DNA of 35,101 nt. It comes from a virus. Below, piece after piece: positions 20,551-27,937 of this stretch. Where the stretch lies: the IMG/VR virus record IMGVR_UViG_3300029309_000134, positions 1 through 35,101 of that record; one strand, given 5' to 3'. Numbering within the stretch: position 1 is the stretch's first letter; each line of letters begins with the position of its first letter. The notes under the pieces are model-generated. The model ran no database searches, was not told the origin of the DNA, and saw nothing but the letters and a program-made list of their open reading frames with translations. The position numbers and the translations under genes are program-made.

Positions 20551-20928
20551 TTATTTTTTCTTGAATTTGTCTAAACCTTTTAATCCCAGGCCAGCAAGTA
20601 TAGTTACATACAAAACATTCTGATACCACTGCGGCAGTTCATTTAATCTTTCAAAACCTTGTTTGACTATTTCTTCCATGCCAGGAATAAAACAAAGACA
20701 CATTGGAATAAGAACGATTACTGTAATTATTTCATCACGCCAGGAATTTTGTGTACTCTGGGCCATGATAAGTTCCCACTTGCTATCATGTGTAGCAGCA
20801 GTTTTCATAACTTCGGCTTCTGCTTCAGCTTTTGCTTTTGCTACTGCGCCCTTTGCTTTTGTCTGCTCTATTTTTGATTCCATAAAGCTTGATGCTAGTG
20901 ATGCTAGCGGTGTTAAAAATTGTATCAT
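20551..20928 (-). CDS. Holin candidate, 3TM gene-transfer-agent type (125 aa)
   Basis: An N-terminal amphipathic segment (1-16), an Ala/Lys/Glu-rich helix (20-48), then NSWRDEIITVIVLIPMCLCFIPG (first clear membrane span about 66-83) and LPQWYQNVLYVTILAGLGLKGL (second span about 102-119) before a lysine tail. The SWRDE...LPxWYQ pattern is that of the 3TM holin family named from gene-transfer agents. It would form lesions that release the M15 endolysin coded two genes on. ATGA overlap with the upstream 53-aa gene. Confidence 0.8.
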   Translation of the reverse strand: MIQFLTPLASLASSFMESKIEQTKAKGAVAKAKAEAEAEVMKTAATHDSKWELIMAQSTQNSWRDEIITVIVLIPMCLCFIPGMEEIVKQGFERLNELPQWYQNVLYVTILAGLGLKGLDKFKKK

Positions 20929-21086
20929 TTTCCTATCTTGCTCATTGTTTGCTTATGTGCCTGAGTAAATGTTAATGGATTTTTTGTCCTGGTCATTAAC
21001 TTGGTCATCATAGTCATGTGTTTTTTTGTGTGATGTTTTGAGTGTTTTTTCATTGTATCGGCTTGACGTTTTGTAAGTTTTTTCAT
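20925..21086 (-). CDS. Tiny His/Lys-rich basic protein (53 aa)
   Basis: A 53-aa frame beginning MKKLTKRQADTMKKHSKHHT and ending QAHKQTMSKIGK. The KLTKRQ...MKKHxxHHTKKHM...FxxAHxxAxxKxGK pattern is a recurring small phage protein. I choose this frame over an overlapping one (21093-20953) because it is coupled by ATGA to both neighbours and matches a known pattern. The protein is very basic and may bind DNA. Confidence 0.75.
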   Translation of the reverse strand: MKKLTKRQADTMKKHSKHHTKKHMTMMTKLMTRTKNPLTFTQAHKQTMSKIGK

Positions 21087-21403
21087 TTGCCATTCCTATT
21101 CATAAATGCACTTGCTCCCATGTAAGCAGCAACAATGCCGCCACCAGTGATATAAAAAAGATTAGATATATCGGATAATGCTTTAACTCTTTCGAGATCG
21201 ACAAAGAACATAGCACCAGTAAACAGACCCATAGCAACCAGGCTGGCAGTTGCCATACGCCTCTGCGCTCTTTGTTTTCGTAGATCATGTTCTAGTTTTT
21301 TTATTTCAGTTACATGACTTAGCTCCTCATCTGAAACTATGCCATCTCCATCTTCGTCATACTCAGCGTAAATAGATTCTTTCTGTAATTTTTTCTGCAT
21401 CAA
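21083..21403 (-). CDS. EF-hand protein with two membrane spans (106 aa)
   Basis: A 12-residue canonical EF-hand loop DEDGDGIVSDEE (16-27; Ca ligands D16, D18, D20, S24, E27) is followed by a charged helix and two hydrophobic spans (about 50-70 and 82-101). This combination sits inside the lysis cluster, coupled by ATGA on both sides. It could be a holin-like or regulatory membrane protein that responds to calcium; only the motif and the spans are seen directly. Confidence 0.75.
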   Translation of the reverse strand: MMQKKLQKESIYAEYDEDGDGIVSDEELSHVTEIKKLEHDLRKQRAQRRMATASLVAMGLFTGAMFFVDLERVKALSDISNLFYITGGGIVAAYMGASAFMNRNGK

Positions 21404-21606
21404 TAAACCTTTACCTTTTTTGGATCTACCCTGGGAACTAATTTACAAATACATTCATAAACAATATCTTCATCATTTCGTTTGTATGATTGCTTGCTCA
21501 ATATGCTCTTAAAATCCATGCAAGATACTGCGCTTCTAAAATATATTCCTTGCTTGTCCATAGCTCCATTAAGACTACAGATTAGAAGAAAGGCACTTAC
21601 ACTCAT
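21400..21606 (-). CDS. Small exported Cys-containing protein (68 aa)
   Basis: A 68-aa protein with a hydrophobic N-terminus (SVSAFLLICSLNGA) that looks like a signal peptide or anchor, then a charged domain with cysteines (AVSCMDF and YECICKL). It is coupled by ATGA to both neighbours in the lysis cluster. A spanin-like or periplasmic accessory role is possible, but no lipobox is clear and no family is recognised. Confidence 0.6.
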   Translation of the reverse strand: MSVSAFLLICSLNGAMDKQGIYFRSAVSCMDFKSILSKQSYKRNDEDIVYECICKLVPRVDPKKVKVY

Positions 21607-22073
21607 ATGATACCTTTTTTCTTAGCTATTAATGCCAGGACAGTTACAACACCAGCACACAATGCAGTAATTAAAATACCTAAAAGAACTTTTAATATAA
21701 TATCCTGGATATTCTCTTTTCTTTTTTGTGCAGCAATCGCAGCTTCTTTCCTTTTTTTCCTGGCTTCAGAACAAAACGCTAAATAATCAGAATATAAGTT
21801 TGCCCTACCATATAACTGCATAAATTCACGCAGCTGGTCTTGTTTCTTTTTAATTTGCTCTAGCGCCATAAATTCTTCTAGGTCTGTATCTTGTCTACCT
21901 AAAAAATTTGTCCAAATACTATTTTTCTTTTTGTGTAAATCTGCTCTTAGTTGATCTTCTGCTGCTATAAATTTGCTGATCGAACTTGCAGCTTTGGTTA
22001 CATCTCTCGTGTTTTCTACTGTTTTTTTTATGACCGCAAAAGCAGCATTTGCCGCCGCAAGCATTTCCAACAT
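21603..22073 (-). CDS. Membrane-anchored coiled-coil protein (156 aa)
   Basis: The first 120 residues are helical and charged, with a W-containing middle (KKNSIWTNFLGRQDTDLEEFMALEQIKKKQDQLREFM). A strong membrane span follows at about 124-150 (IILKVLLGILITALCAGVVTVLALI), with a short basic tail. It is in the lysis/tail-end cluster and resembles proteins that recur there in marine phages. It may be a tail-associated or lysis membrane protein. Function unknown. Confidence 0.65.
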   Translation of the reverse strand: MLEMLAAANAAFAVIKKTVENTRDVTKAASSISKFIAAEDQLRADLHKKKNSIWTNFLGRQDTDLEEFMALEQIKKKQDQLREFMQLYGRANLYSDYLAFCSEARKKRKEAAIAAQKRKENIQDIILKVLLGILITALCAGVVTVLALIAKKKGII

Positions 22074-22092
22074 GGCATGACAAACCTATTAA

Positions 22093-22263
22093 TTAGTTTT
22101 TAAGTATTATTGATATGAGAAGCACGATAGTTGTACCAGCAGATCCTATAAGCACAGCTTCCAGGCGCTTAACACGATTCAGTAACTCTATAAATCTTTC
22201 CTGGCTAAGTGCTGCTAGAGTATCAAGTTCAGCCTTAACAGATTGTATGTTTGGTTTTGCCAT
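22093..22263 (-). CDS. XhlA-like small membrane protein (56 aa)
   Basis: A 56-aa frame starting MAKPNIQSVKAELDTLAALS, with an amphipathic/coiled-coil N-terminal half (LSQERFIELLNRVKRLEAVL) and a C-terminal span (about 35-54, VLIGSAGTTIVLLISIIL). This helix-then-span plan is that of XhlA-type phage proteins associated with lysis. The start overlaps the stop of the upstream gene (TAATG). It is likely an accessory holin. Confidence 0.7.
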   Translation of the reverse strand: MAKPNIQSVKAELDTLAALSQERFIELLNRVKRLEAVLIGSAGTTIVLLISIILKN

Positions 22264-22499
22264 TATTCAGCCTTTGCGTTTTTTATGTCATTCATAGTTT
22301 CAGTGTTGGCAAGTGATGTTTTTAATTTATTATAATTAGTATTATACAAGTCTTCAGCATCCTCCAGGGAATCTCTAAGAGATATTACTTGTTGTTGCCA
22401 CTTACTTACTTTGTTAAACAATCTTATCTGCTCTTGAGAAAGCTCATTTGATTTATATTCAGTGCCATCAATGGTTACAACTTGTGCTTGCTCACTCAT
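22263..22499 (-). CDS. Small coiled-coil tail-region protein (78 aa)
   Basis: I start at ATG 22499, which overlaps the upstream stop (TAATG); an in-frame TTG at 22505 is less likely. The protein opens MSEQAQVVTIDGTEYKSNEL, followed by a long coiled coil (LSQEQIRLFNKVSKWQQQVISLRDSLEDAEDLYN). The VTIDGTEY opening is common in small cyanophage and marine phage proteins next to tail fibre genes. The last CCWGG site before the desert lies in it (22364-22368). Confidence 0.7.
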   Translation of the reverse strand: MSEQAQVVTIDGTEYKSNELSQEQIRLFNKVSKWQQQVISLRDSLEDAEDLYNTNYNKLKTSLANTETMNDIKNAKAE

Positions 22500-22810
22500 T
22501 ACCAAGATACCCCACTTGCAGTAGTTGGTGTCTTAGATTCAGCTATCTGACTAGCAATATTATCTTCAATCCTCTTTACTTCATCTTCACCCAAAGCATC
22601 TTTTGCCCATTGTATAGCATTTGCTTCTTTGATATCTTTGTATGCTATAAAGTCTTTGCCTAGTGTTACACCTACTGTGCCATATGATGAACCAGTATTG
22701 CCATCACTATCTATATCACGTGCTGTCCAATGTATAGTTGTTACTACATCATCTTTGCCATCAAGTTTTATTGCTCTATCCATGTTGGATATTGTCCATG
22801 TAACTGCCAT
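22499..22810 (-). CDS. Small tail-fibre-region protein, DUF7936-like (103 aa)
   Basis: A 103-aa protein opening MAVTWTISNMDRAI, then VVTTIHWTARDIDSDGNTGSSYGTVGVTLGKDFIAYKDIKEANAIQWAKDALG. This MAVTWTIxxMDR...VTTxHW start is a recurring marker of small proteins after tail fibre genes in cyanophages and marine phages. The DUF number is from memory and not certain. No function is known; a virion or fibre-tip role is likely from context. Confidence 0.7.
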   Translation of the reverse strand: MAVTWTISNMDRAIKLDGKDDVVTTIHWTARDIDSDGNTGSSYGTVGVTLGKDFIAYKDIKEANAIQWAKDALGEDEVKRIEDNIASQIAESKTPTTASGVSW

Positions 22811-22811
22811 T

Positions 22812-24089
22812 CTATTCTCCTTTTAATTTTTTAACTTCGGCTTCAAGTGTCTCTATTCTTATCATAGCTTCTTGCAATGCTTTAACTGCTTTCATATATA
22901 AGATACTATATTTAACAGTTTTGCGAGTTTCTTCATCAGGGTTATTTTTTACATCAAAATATTCACCATCTTCAACAAGACCACTCATGTTAGATGCTTC
23001 TAGTTCTTGTGCAATAACTCCAATTTCTTTTTGTTCTTCTCCAATACGATTATAACGTCTTATTTTTAATGCTTTAATATCATTCCACTGCGAATTAGCA
23101 TCAACAATATTTTCTTTCAATCTTTCATCAGACAAAGAGCCATATTGATTACCAGCATTAACAACATTACCACTATCTCTTATTGCAAATTTTTGTGCAA
23201 CACCATGAATGTCTGCTCTCATGTGATTATAAGTTGAGTTTGTAGTATTTGTATTACTTCCAACTAAGAGAACATTGCCAGTAAAACTAGAACTATTTGC
23301 TCGTAAATCTGTTACACCCTGACTACCAGTGTTATCTGACCTTACTTGAAATTTAAAATTTGGTTCTTGAGTTCCTATTCCCACATTGCCATCTCGGTAG
23401 ACTCTCATTGCTTCTGTAAGTGAGCCACCACTTTTTCTTGTTGAAAATAGCAAATCTCCTACATCAGTACCATCTCCTCGTTGTGCTTGAACTCTAGCAT
23501 TTTCATTAGTGCCATCAAAAAAACCTAATAAACCCAATATTTGATTATTACTACCAGTACCATTATTACCTATTTGAATAGTTGCATAATCTTGAGAACC
23601 AGTACCTTGTAAAACTAAACTTGTGCGACCATCTCCAAAGTCAGTAAGCTCTGAGGTTCTGCCTATTAAAACATTGCCATCATTATTTATTCGCATACGT
23701 TCTGAAGCATTAACAGTAAATCTCATACTATTACCAGTGTGGTCATAAGCTATTCTACCTATGTCTGCATCAGAATTATCCCCAAAATATATTGCTTGAA
23801 AAGCGCCTGCATCACCTAAAAACTGCAAATCTGCCCTTGTTGCATCAGTTCCTTCTATAACTAATGCTGAATTAGAGTCTGCCGTTGCACTAGCATCTGC
23901 TGTTTTTATATGTAATTTTGTCTGTGGTGAGGTTTCTCCTATGCCTACTCGTTCTGTAGAATCTATAGTAATAGCAGTAGCATCAGCATTATCATCTATG
24001 CCCTGAGATGTAAAAGCACCACTGACATCTAATGTGCCACCCAAGTTAGCATCAGTTATTACGTTGGATATATCTCTTGCTCTTGTCAT
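22812..24089 (-). CDS. Second tail fibre / tailspike-like protein with S74 chaperone domain (425 aa)
   Basis: It opens MTRARDISNVITDANLGGTLDVSGAF and continues through beta-rich repeats of the form RVGIGETSPQTKLHI, NDGNVLIGRTS and DGNVGIGTQEPNFKFQV, typical of trimeric phage fibres. The C-terminal 109 residues (from about 317, LSDERLKENIVDANSQWNDIKALKIRRY) are an intramolecular S74 chaperone that folds the trimer and normally cleaves itself off. The S and D of the SDERLKENI start and K320-region residues fit the autoprotease site. The domain closely resembles that of the longer fibre. It has no T7-type attachment domain at the N-terminus, so it likely binds another tail protein. Confidence 0.85.
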   Translation of the reverse strand: MTRARDISNVITDANLGGTLDVSGAFTSQGIDDNADATAITIDSTERVGIGETSPQTKLHIKTADASATADSNSALVIEGTDATRADLQFLGDAGAFQAIYFGDNSDADIGRIAYDHTGNSMRFTVNASERMRINNDGNVLIGRTSELTDFGDGRTSLVLQGTGSQDYATIQIGNNGTGSNNQILGLLGFFDGTNENARVQAQRGDGTDVGDLLFSTRKSGGSLTEAMRVYRDGNVGIGTQEPNFKFQVRSDNTGSQGVTDLRANSSSFTGNVLLVGSNTNTTNSTYNHMRADIHGVAQKFAIRDSGNVVNAGNQYGSLSDERLKENIVDANSQWNDIKALKIRRYNRIGEEQKEIGVIAQELEASNMSGLVEDGEYFDVKNNPDEETRKTVKYSILYMKAVKALQEAMIRIETLEAEVKKLKGE

Positions 24090-24382
24090 TATTTATCTCC
24101 AGTAAATGTATCTGCATCAGCTATAGCTTTATCTATAACTGCAAAATCTAATTTACCCCAATCATCATAATTTTCTTTTTGATATTTAAGATAGCCAACA
24201 CTTCTTCGTACTCTTGCTTTCTTTTCTTCATGTGTCATATCAGAACCAAAATCTGAACTAACTGCATCACTACCTTTTGCATGAGTAGCAATTACTCTAT
24301 CAATATTTCTTGCTCCATCTAAGCAAGCCTTATGTGCTTGTTCTATTTGTTCTGTTGTTCTAGGTAATTCTTCAATTTCCAT
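24089..24382 (-). CDS. Small protein between the two fibres (97 aa)
   Basis: A 97-aa acidic, mostly helical protein (TTEQIEQAHKACLDGARNIDRVIATHAKG, then HEEKKARVRRSVGYLKYQKENYDDWGK). I do not recognise the family. Its position between two S74 fibres and TAATG-like contact with the downstream gene suggest a fibre-associated or assembly protein that moves with the fibre module. Confidence 0.65.
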   Translation of the reverse strand: MEIEELPRTTEQIEQAHKACLDGARNIDRVIATHAKGSDAVSSDFGSDMTHEEKKARVRRSVGYLKYQKENYDDWGKLDFAVIDKAIADADTFTGDK

Positions 24383-24385
24383 ATC

Positions 24386-27300
24386 TTAACCCTCTAGTGC
24401 TTTTACTTTGGTTTCTAATATCTCTATTCTTTCCATAGCTTCTTGAAGTGCTTTTACTGCTTTCATGTATAGTACGGAATATTTTACTGATTTAGTTGTT
24501 GTTCCCAAATCTTCATTTGTATTTGGGTCACGGTCTGGTTTGTCTGTTACAAGACCATTCATTCCAGCACTTTCAACTTCTTGAGCAACAACACCTAATC
24601 GCCAATGTTTATCTGAATCGCCACTAGCAACATCTGTTTTAAATTTAAAATTACGAATTGTTAATGCTTTTATATCTTCCCATTGTGATGATGCGTCTTT
24701 AATCTGTTCTTTGAGTTTTTCATCAGAAAATCCAGTATAGTTGTTATTTTGGTTTTCAACATCTCCATTAGCAAAAATTAAAAGTCTTGTGCTTGAACTG
24801 TCTTGACAAGCAAGAAAATAATGAGATTCACCATTAGGAGCTGCTCCAGAAAAATGAATATATAAACCATAAGGATTTGAAGCATGGCTATTTTCTATAA
24901 AAGTAGTTATATCTCCAGCATCTTGATGCATACAATGAGATGTTGAACCATTCCTTGTTGAATTACTAATATCATTAGAAATGTCAGTATATCCACTATG
25001 AATATGTATGTGTGGTTCACCATCTCCATCTGATATTACAATTTGATTACTTGATGTTCTTATATCTAAACCAGCTTCATTTCCACCATAAGAACCGATA
25101 ATTACATTCTTATCTCCAGTGGTCATGGCATCACCACTATCTTTTCCAAGAAATGTATTTCTAAAACCACCATTTACTGCACCACCAGCATTATAACCAA
25201 CAAAAGTATTGTGGTCATCATCAGTACAAGCATCTCCAGCATTAGCACCAATAAATACATTTTGGATTCCAGTGGTAATATTTAAACCAGCAAAAAATCC
25301 ATAAGCTGTGTTAAGTGATTGTGTTTCAGAAGCACCATTTTGATTGGCTAAAGCTGAGTAACCCATTGCTGTATTTCTTTGTCCACTAGTTTCAGCACTT
25401 AGAGTAAGATATCCTACTGCACAATTGGTAGTTCCATCAGTAATTGCATCACCAGAAAATGCACCAACTAAAGTATTTAAAGTACCTGATGTTGTTGCTA
25501 GTCCAGCATGATAACCTAATGCAGTATTGTAATCACCAGTTAATACTGCACCTAAAGCACTCTTGCCTACTGCTACTGTATAATTTGGAGTTGTAGCAGT
25601 TTCCCCTGATGAAGCTCCAATAAATACATTTTCAATTCCAGTGGTAACTGCTTTTCCAGAATTATAACCTACTGCCGTGCTTTGTGAATTGTTTCCAGCA
25701 TTTAAAGTTTTTAATGATTGATGACCAATAGCAGTGTTTCTACTATGTGTATCTTCTGTACTAAGTGCTTCAAAACCTACTGCTACATTATTATCGCCAG
25801 TTGTGATTGCTTGTCCAGCTTCATCACCAATAAATACATTATAATTTCCACCACTTTGTATAGAATCACCAGCATTTACACCAGCCCTAAAGTTTGATAT
25901 TCCACTAGTGTTAGATATAATATCTCCAGTAACAGTTAATGTTTGAGATATTGCTACAGTTCCATTTATATCTGTATTACCAGTAGTAAGTGTTGATGTA
26001 CCATTATTAATATTACCAAAGCCACTTGTAATTGATCCAGCATCTAATGCACCAGTACCAGTTATGCCAGTATATGATCCACTTACTCTAGCTACTGGCA
26101 CTGTACCTGATGCTAAGTTAGAAGCATTTAATGTTGCAACTTGAAATGTGCCAAATGTTACAATATCAACGACATCACCATTAGATAATGCACTAGCAAA
26201 TACAACAGAATCACCTGATGTAACAGTAACATCTGTGCCATTTACCATCTTTACACCATTTAGGTATACATCTAAAAACCCAGCATCATAAGCTAAAGTC
26301 TTACCACCAGCTTCTGCAAAACCAGTGCCTGATGCACCAGTTAGTGTTGTTGGTGTGCCAGTGATATTATATGTAAATCTATCTGATGTGCCATTTACTG
26401 ATGAACCAGCATTTTGGAAACCACTTGACCCAAATACTTTTAATGTATTAGCCGCAGTATCAAAGACTAGATCACCAACATCATTATCAGAACTTGGTAC
26501 ACCTGATTGTACTCTATATCTTTCAGCAAAACTGTTAACACCTGATATATTAGAAGCAACAGTATTTACATTAGTTATGCCACTACCAACAGTATTAACA
26601 TTACTTATTGCACCAGCTACAGTATTAATATTAGTAGCATTGCTTACTGCTGAATTTATATTTGTGGAATTTCCAGCTACTGAGGTAACATTACTACTTA
26701 TACCAGCAACAGTTGTTACATTTGATGATATTCCAGCTACTGTGTTTATATCAGATATATCACTTGCTACAGTGGTAATATTACTATTAGCACCAGCTAC
26801 AGTGTTAACATTGCTTATAGCACCAGCAACAGTGTTTACATTTGTTTGATTTGTTGATGTTAATGTAAGTTGCCGCCATTGATTATTAGTTAAATCGTAA
26901 ACTTTCATTATATCGTTTGTCGTATCAAAATACAAAGCACCATCAAGCAGTGCATTGCCATCATTATCAACAGTTGGATTACTTGACTTTGCGCCTAAGA
27001 ATCTATCGTCAAAAGTATCAAGGGCAGCTTCAGCTGCTGCCTGGGCGTTTGCAGCTGCCGTTGCAGAACTAGCTGCATTTGTTGCTTGTGTTGATGCGGT
27101 GCTTGCACTTGTGCTTGCATTTGATGCCTGAGTAGATGCAGTGCTTGCGCTACTTGCAGCTGCGGTTGCGCTGCTAGCAGCTGCCGTTGCAGAACTGGCA
27201 GCATTTGTTGCGCTTGTTGTAGCACTTGCTGCATCAACAATAAGTGAATATTTTGCACTGTTAGCGTTGGTTGTTAATGGCTGGGATCCGCTAGATGTAT

Positions 27301-27937
27301 GAGCTTCTGTTACAATAAATATATTATTAGTGCTGGTATCTTTTACAATATCTCTTATTACATATGCAGTGCTTGCCGCCCAATCACCTTTGAATGTTCC
27401 AAGTTCTTGTGTAACAGATATTTCACCGCTGCTATCAAAAGCAAGAACTTTACTAGCTCTATCTGTAGCACCAACAGTAAATTCAGTTGAAGTCATAGTG
27501 TTGGTACGAGATAATTTTATTGATCTATCAAGTTCTTCTTGAAGCTCCTGGCTTATAAGCGTCAATCTATCCAGGGCATTTTCATGGCTTTCAGCTGGAA
27601 AAGGATCATTAGCTACATAATCAGTTGATTGTGTAATATCTAAACCACGCCTTAAAATTACAGTTTCGCCATTTTGCGGTCTTTTATCTGAGCTTGAAAA
27701 ATGTGCATCACTGCTTGTGCCAGTATTGAATTTGAATAAAACATTACCGCCACTATCACTTCCAGCGTTTGTTACAATGTAATCAGTGTTTAAAGTTTTA
27801 ACTGTTTCAGTGCCAGTAGAGCTTCTAACAATAACATCTAAATCGGCATCCGCAAAAATTTTGAATCCATAAGCAAAACTATGAGCAGTGCCATTACCGC
27901 TATGTGAATTTTTTATTGTTGTTGTTGATACTGTCAT
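24386..27937 (-). CDS. Tail fibre, T7-type anchor plus repeats plus S74 chaperone (1183 aa)
   Basis: A mosaic fibre. Residues 1-140 are the T7 tail fibre attachment domain (TIKNSHSGNGTAHSFAYGFKIF, VILRRGLDITQSTDY, ESHENALDRLTLISQELQEELDRSIKL). An Ala/Ser/Thr-rich stretch (about 235-309) and a 10-residue repeat array (about 366-465) follow. Middle beta domains (about 500-690) lead to YadA/trimeric-autotransporter-head-type repeats (about 696-955; NVFIGxxAGxAxTTGxxNxAxG). An S74 chaperone ends it (from about 1070, FSDEKLKEQIKDASSQ). It recognises the host surface. Only the first 300 residues contain CCWGG sites; the rest lies in the 4.67-kb desert, pointing to a swapped receptor-binding part. 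Confidence 0.92.
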   Translation of the reverse strand: MTVSTTTIKNSHSGNGTAHSFAYGFKIFADADLDVIVRSSTGTETVKTLNTDYIVTNAGSDSGGNVLFKFNTGTSSDAHFSSSDKRPQNGETVILRRGLDITQSTDYVANDPFPAESHENALDRLTLISQELQEELDRSIKLSRTNTMTSTEFTVGATDRASKVLAFDSSGEISVTQELGTFKGDWAASTAYVIRDIVKDTSTNNIFIVTEAHTSSGSQPLTTNANSAKYSLIVDAASATTSATNAASSATAAASSATAAASSASTASTQASNASTSASTASTQATNAASSATAAANAQAAAEAALDTFDDRFLGAKSSNPTVDNDGNALLDGALYFDTTNDIMKVYDLTNNQWRQLTLTSTNQTNVNTVAGAISNVNTVAGANSNITTVASDISDINTVAGISSNVTTVAGISSNVTSVAGNSTNINSAVSNATNINTVAGAISNVNTVGSGITNVNTVASNISGVNSFAERYRVQSGVPSSDNDVGDLVFDTAANTLKVFGSSGFQNAGSSVNGTSDRFTYNITGTPTTLTGASGTGFAEAGGKTLAYDAGFLDVYLNGVKMVNGTDVTVTSGDSVVFASALSNGDVVDIVTFGTFQVATLNASNLASGTVPVARVSGSYTGITGTGALDAGSITSGFGNINNGTSTLTTGNTDINGTVAISQTLTVTGDIISNTSGISNFRAGVNAGDSIQSGGNYNVFIGDEAGQAITTGDNNVAVGFEALSTEDTHSRNTAIGHQSLKTLNAGNNSQSTAVGYNSGKAVTTGIENVFIGASSGETATTPNYTVAVGKSALGAVLTGDYNTALGYHAGLATTSGTLNTLVGAFSGDAITDGTTNCAVGYLTLSAETSGQRNTAMGYSALANQNGASETQSLNTAYGFFAGLNITTGIQNVFIGANAGDACTDDDHNTFVGYNAGGAVNGGFRNTFLGKDSGDAMTTGDKNVIIGSYGGNEAGLDIRTSSNQIVISDGDGEPHIHIHSGYTDISNDISNSTRNGSTSHCMHQDAGDITTFIENSHASNPYGLYIHFSGAAPNGESHYFLACQDSSSTRLLIFANGDVENQNNNYTGFSDEKLKEQIKDASSQWEDIKALTIRNFKFKTDVASGDSDKHWRLGVVAQEVESAGMNGLVTDKPDRDPNTNEDLGTTTKSVKYSVLYMKAVKALQEAMERIEILETKVKALEG
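25075..25850 (-). repeat. YadA-head-like repeats in the tail fibre
   Basis: About ten protein repeats of roughly 22-28 residues with the core N-(V/T)-(F/A)-(I/V/L)-G-x-x-(A/S)-G-x-A-(I/T/L)-T-(T/S)-G. This is the left-handed beta-roll pattern of trimeric autotransporter heads. Bounds are approximate. Confidence 0.75.
26543..26842 (-). repeat. Ten tandem 30-bp / 10-residue repeats in the tail fibre
   Basis: Ten units with the consensus N-(V/I)-(N/T)-(T/S)-V-A-(G/S)-x-(I/S)-S, beginning NVNTVAGAIS and ending NVNTVASNIS. Unit length is constant at 30 bp; one unit (NINSAVSNAT) is degenerate. It lies just inside the right end of the CCWGG desert and offers sites for slippage or recombination. Confidence 0.9.

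Noticed and set aside
20953-21093. Alternate 46-aa frame (MANEKTYKTS...) overlapping the His/Lys-rich small gene
   Set aside because: The other frame is coupled by ATGA to both neighbours and matches a known small phage protein pattern.
26995-27258. Gln/Leu-rich 87-aa minus-strand frame
   Set aside because: It is an alternate frame of the Ala/Ser/Thr repeat segment of the tail fibre, which makes its low complexity trivial.
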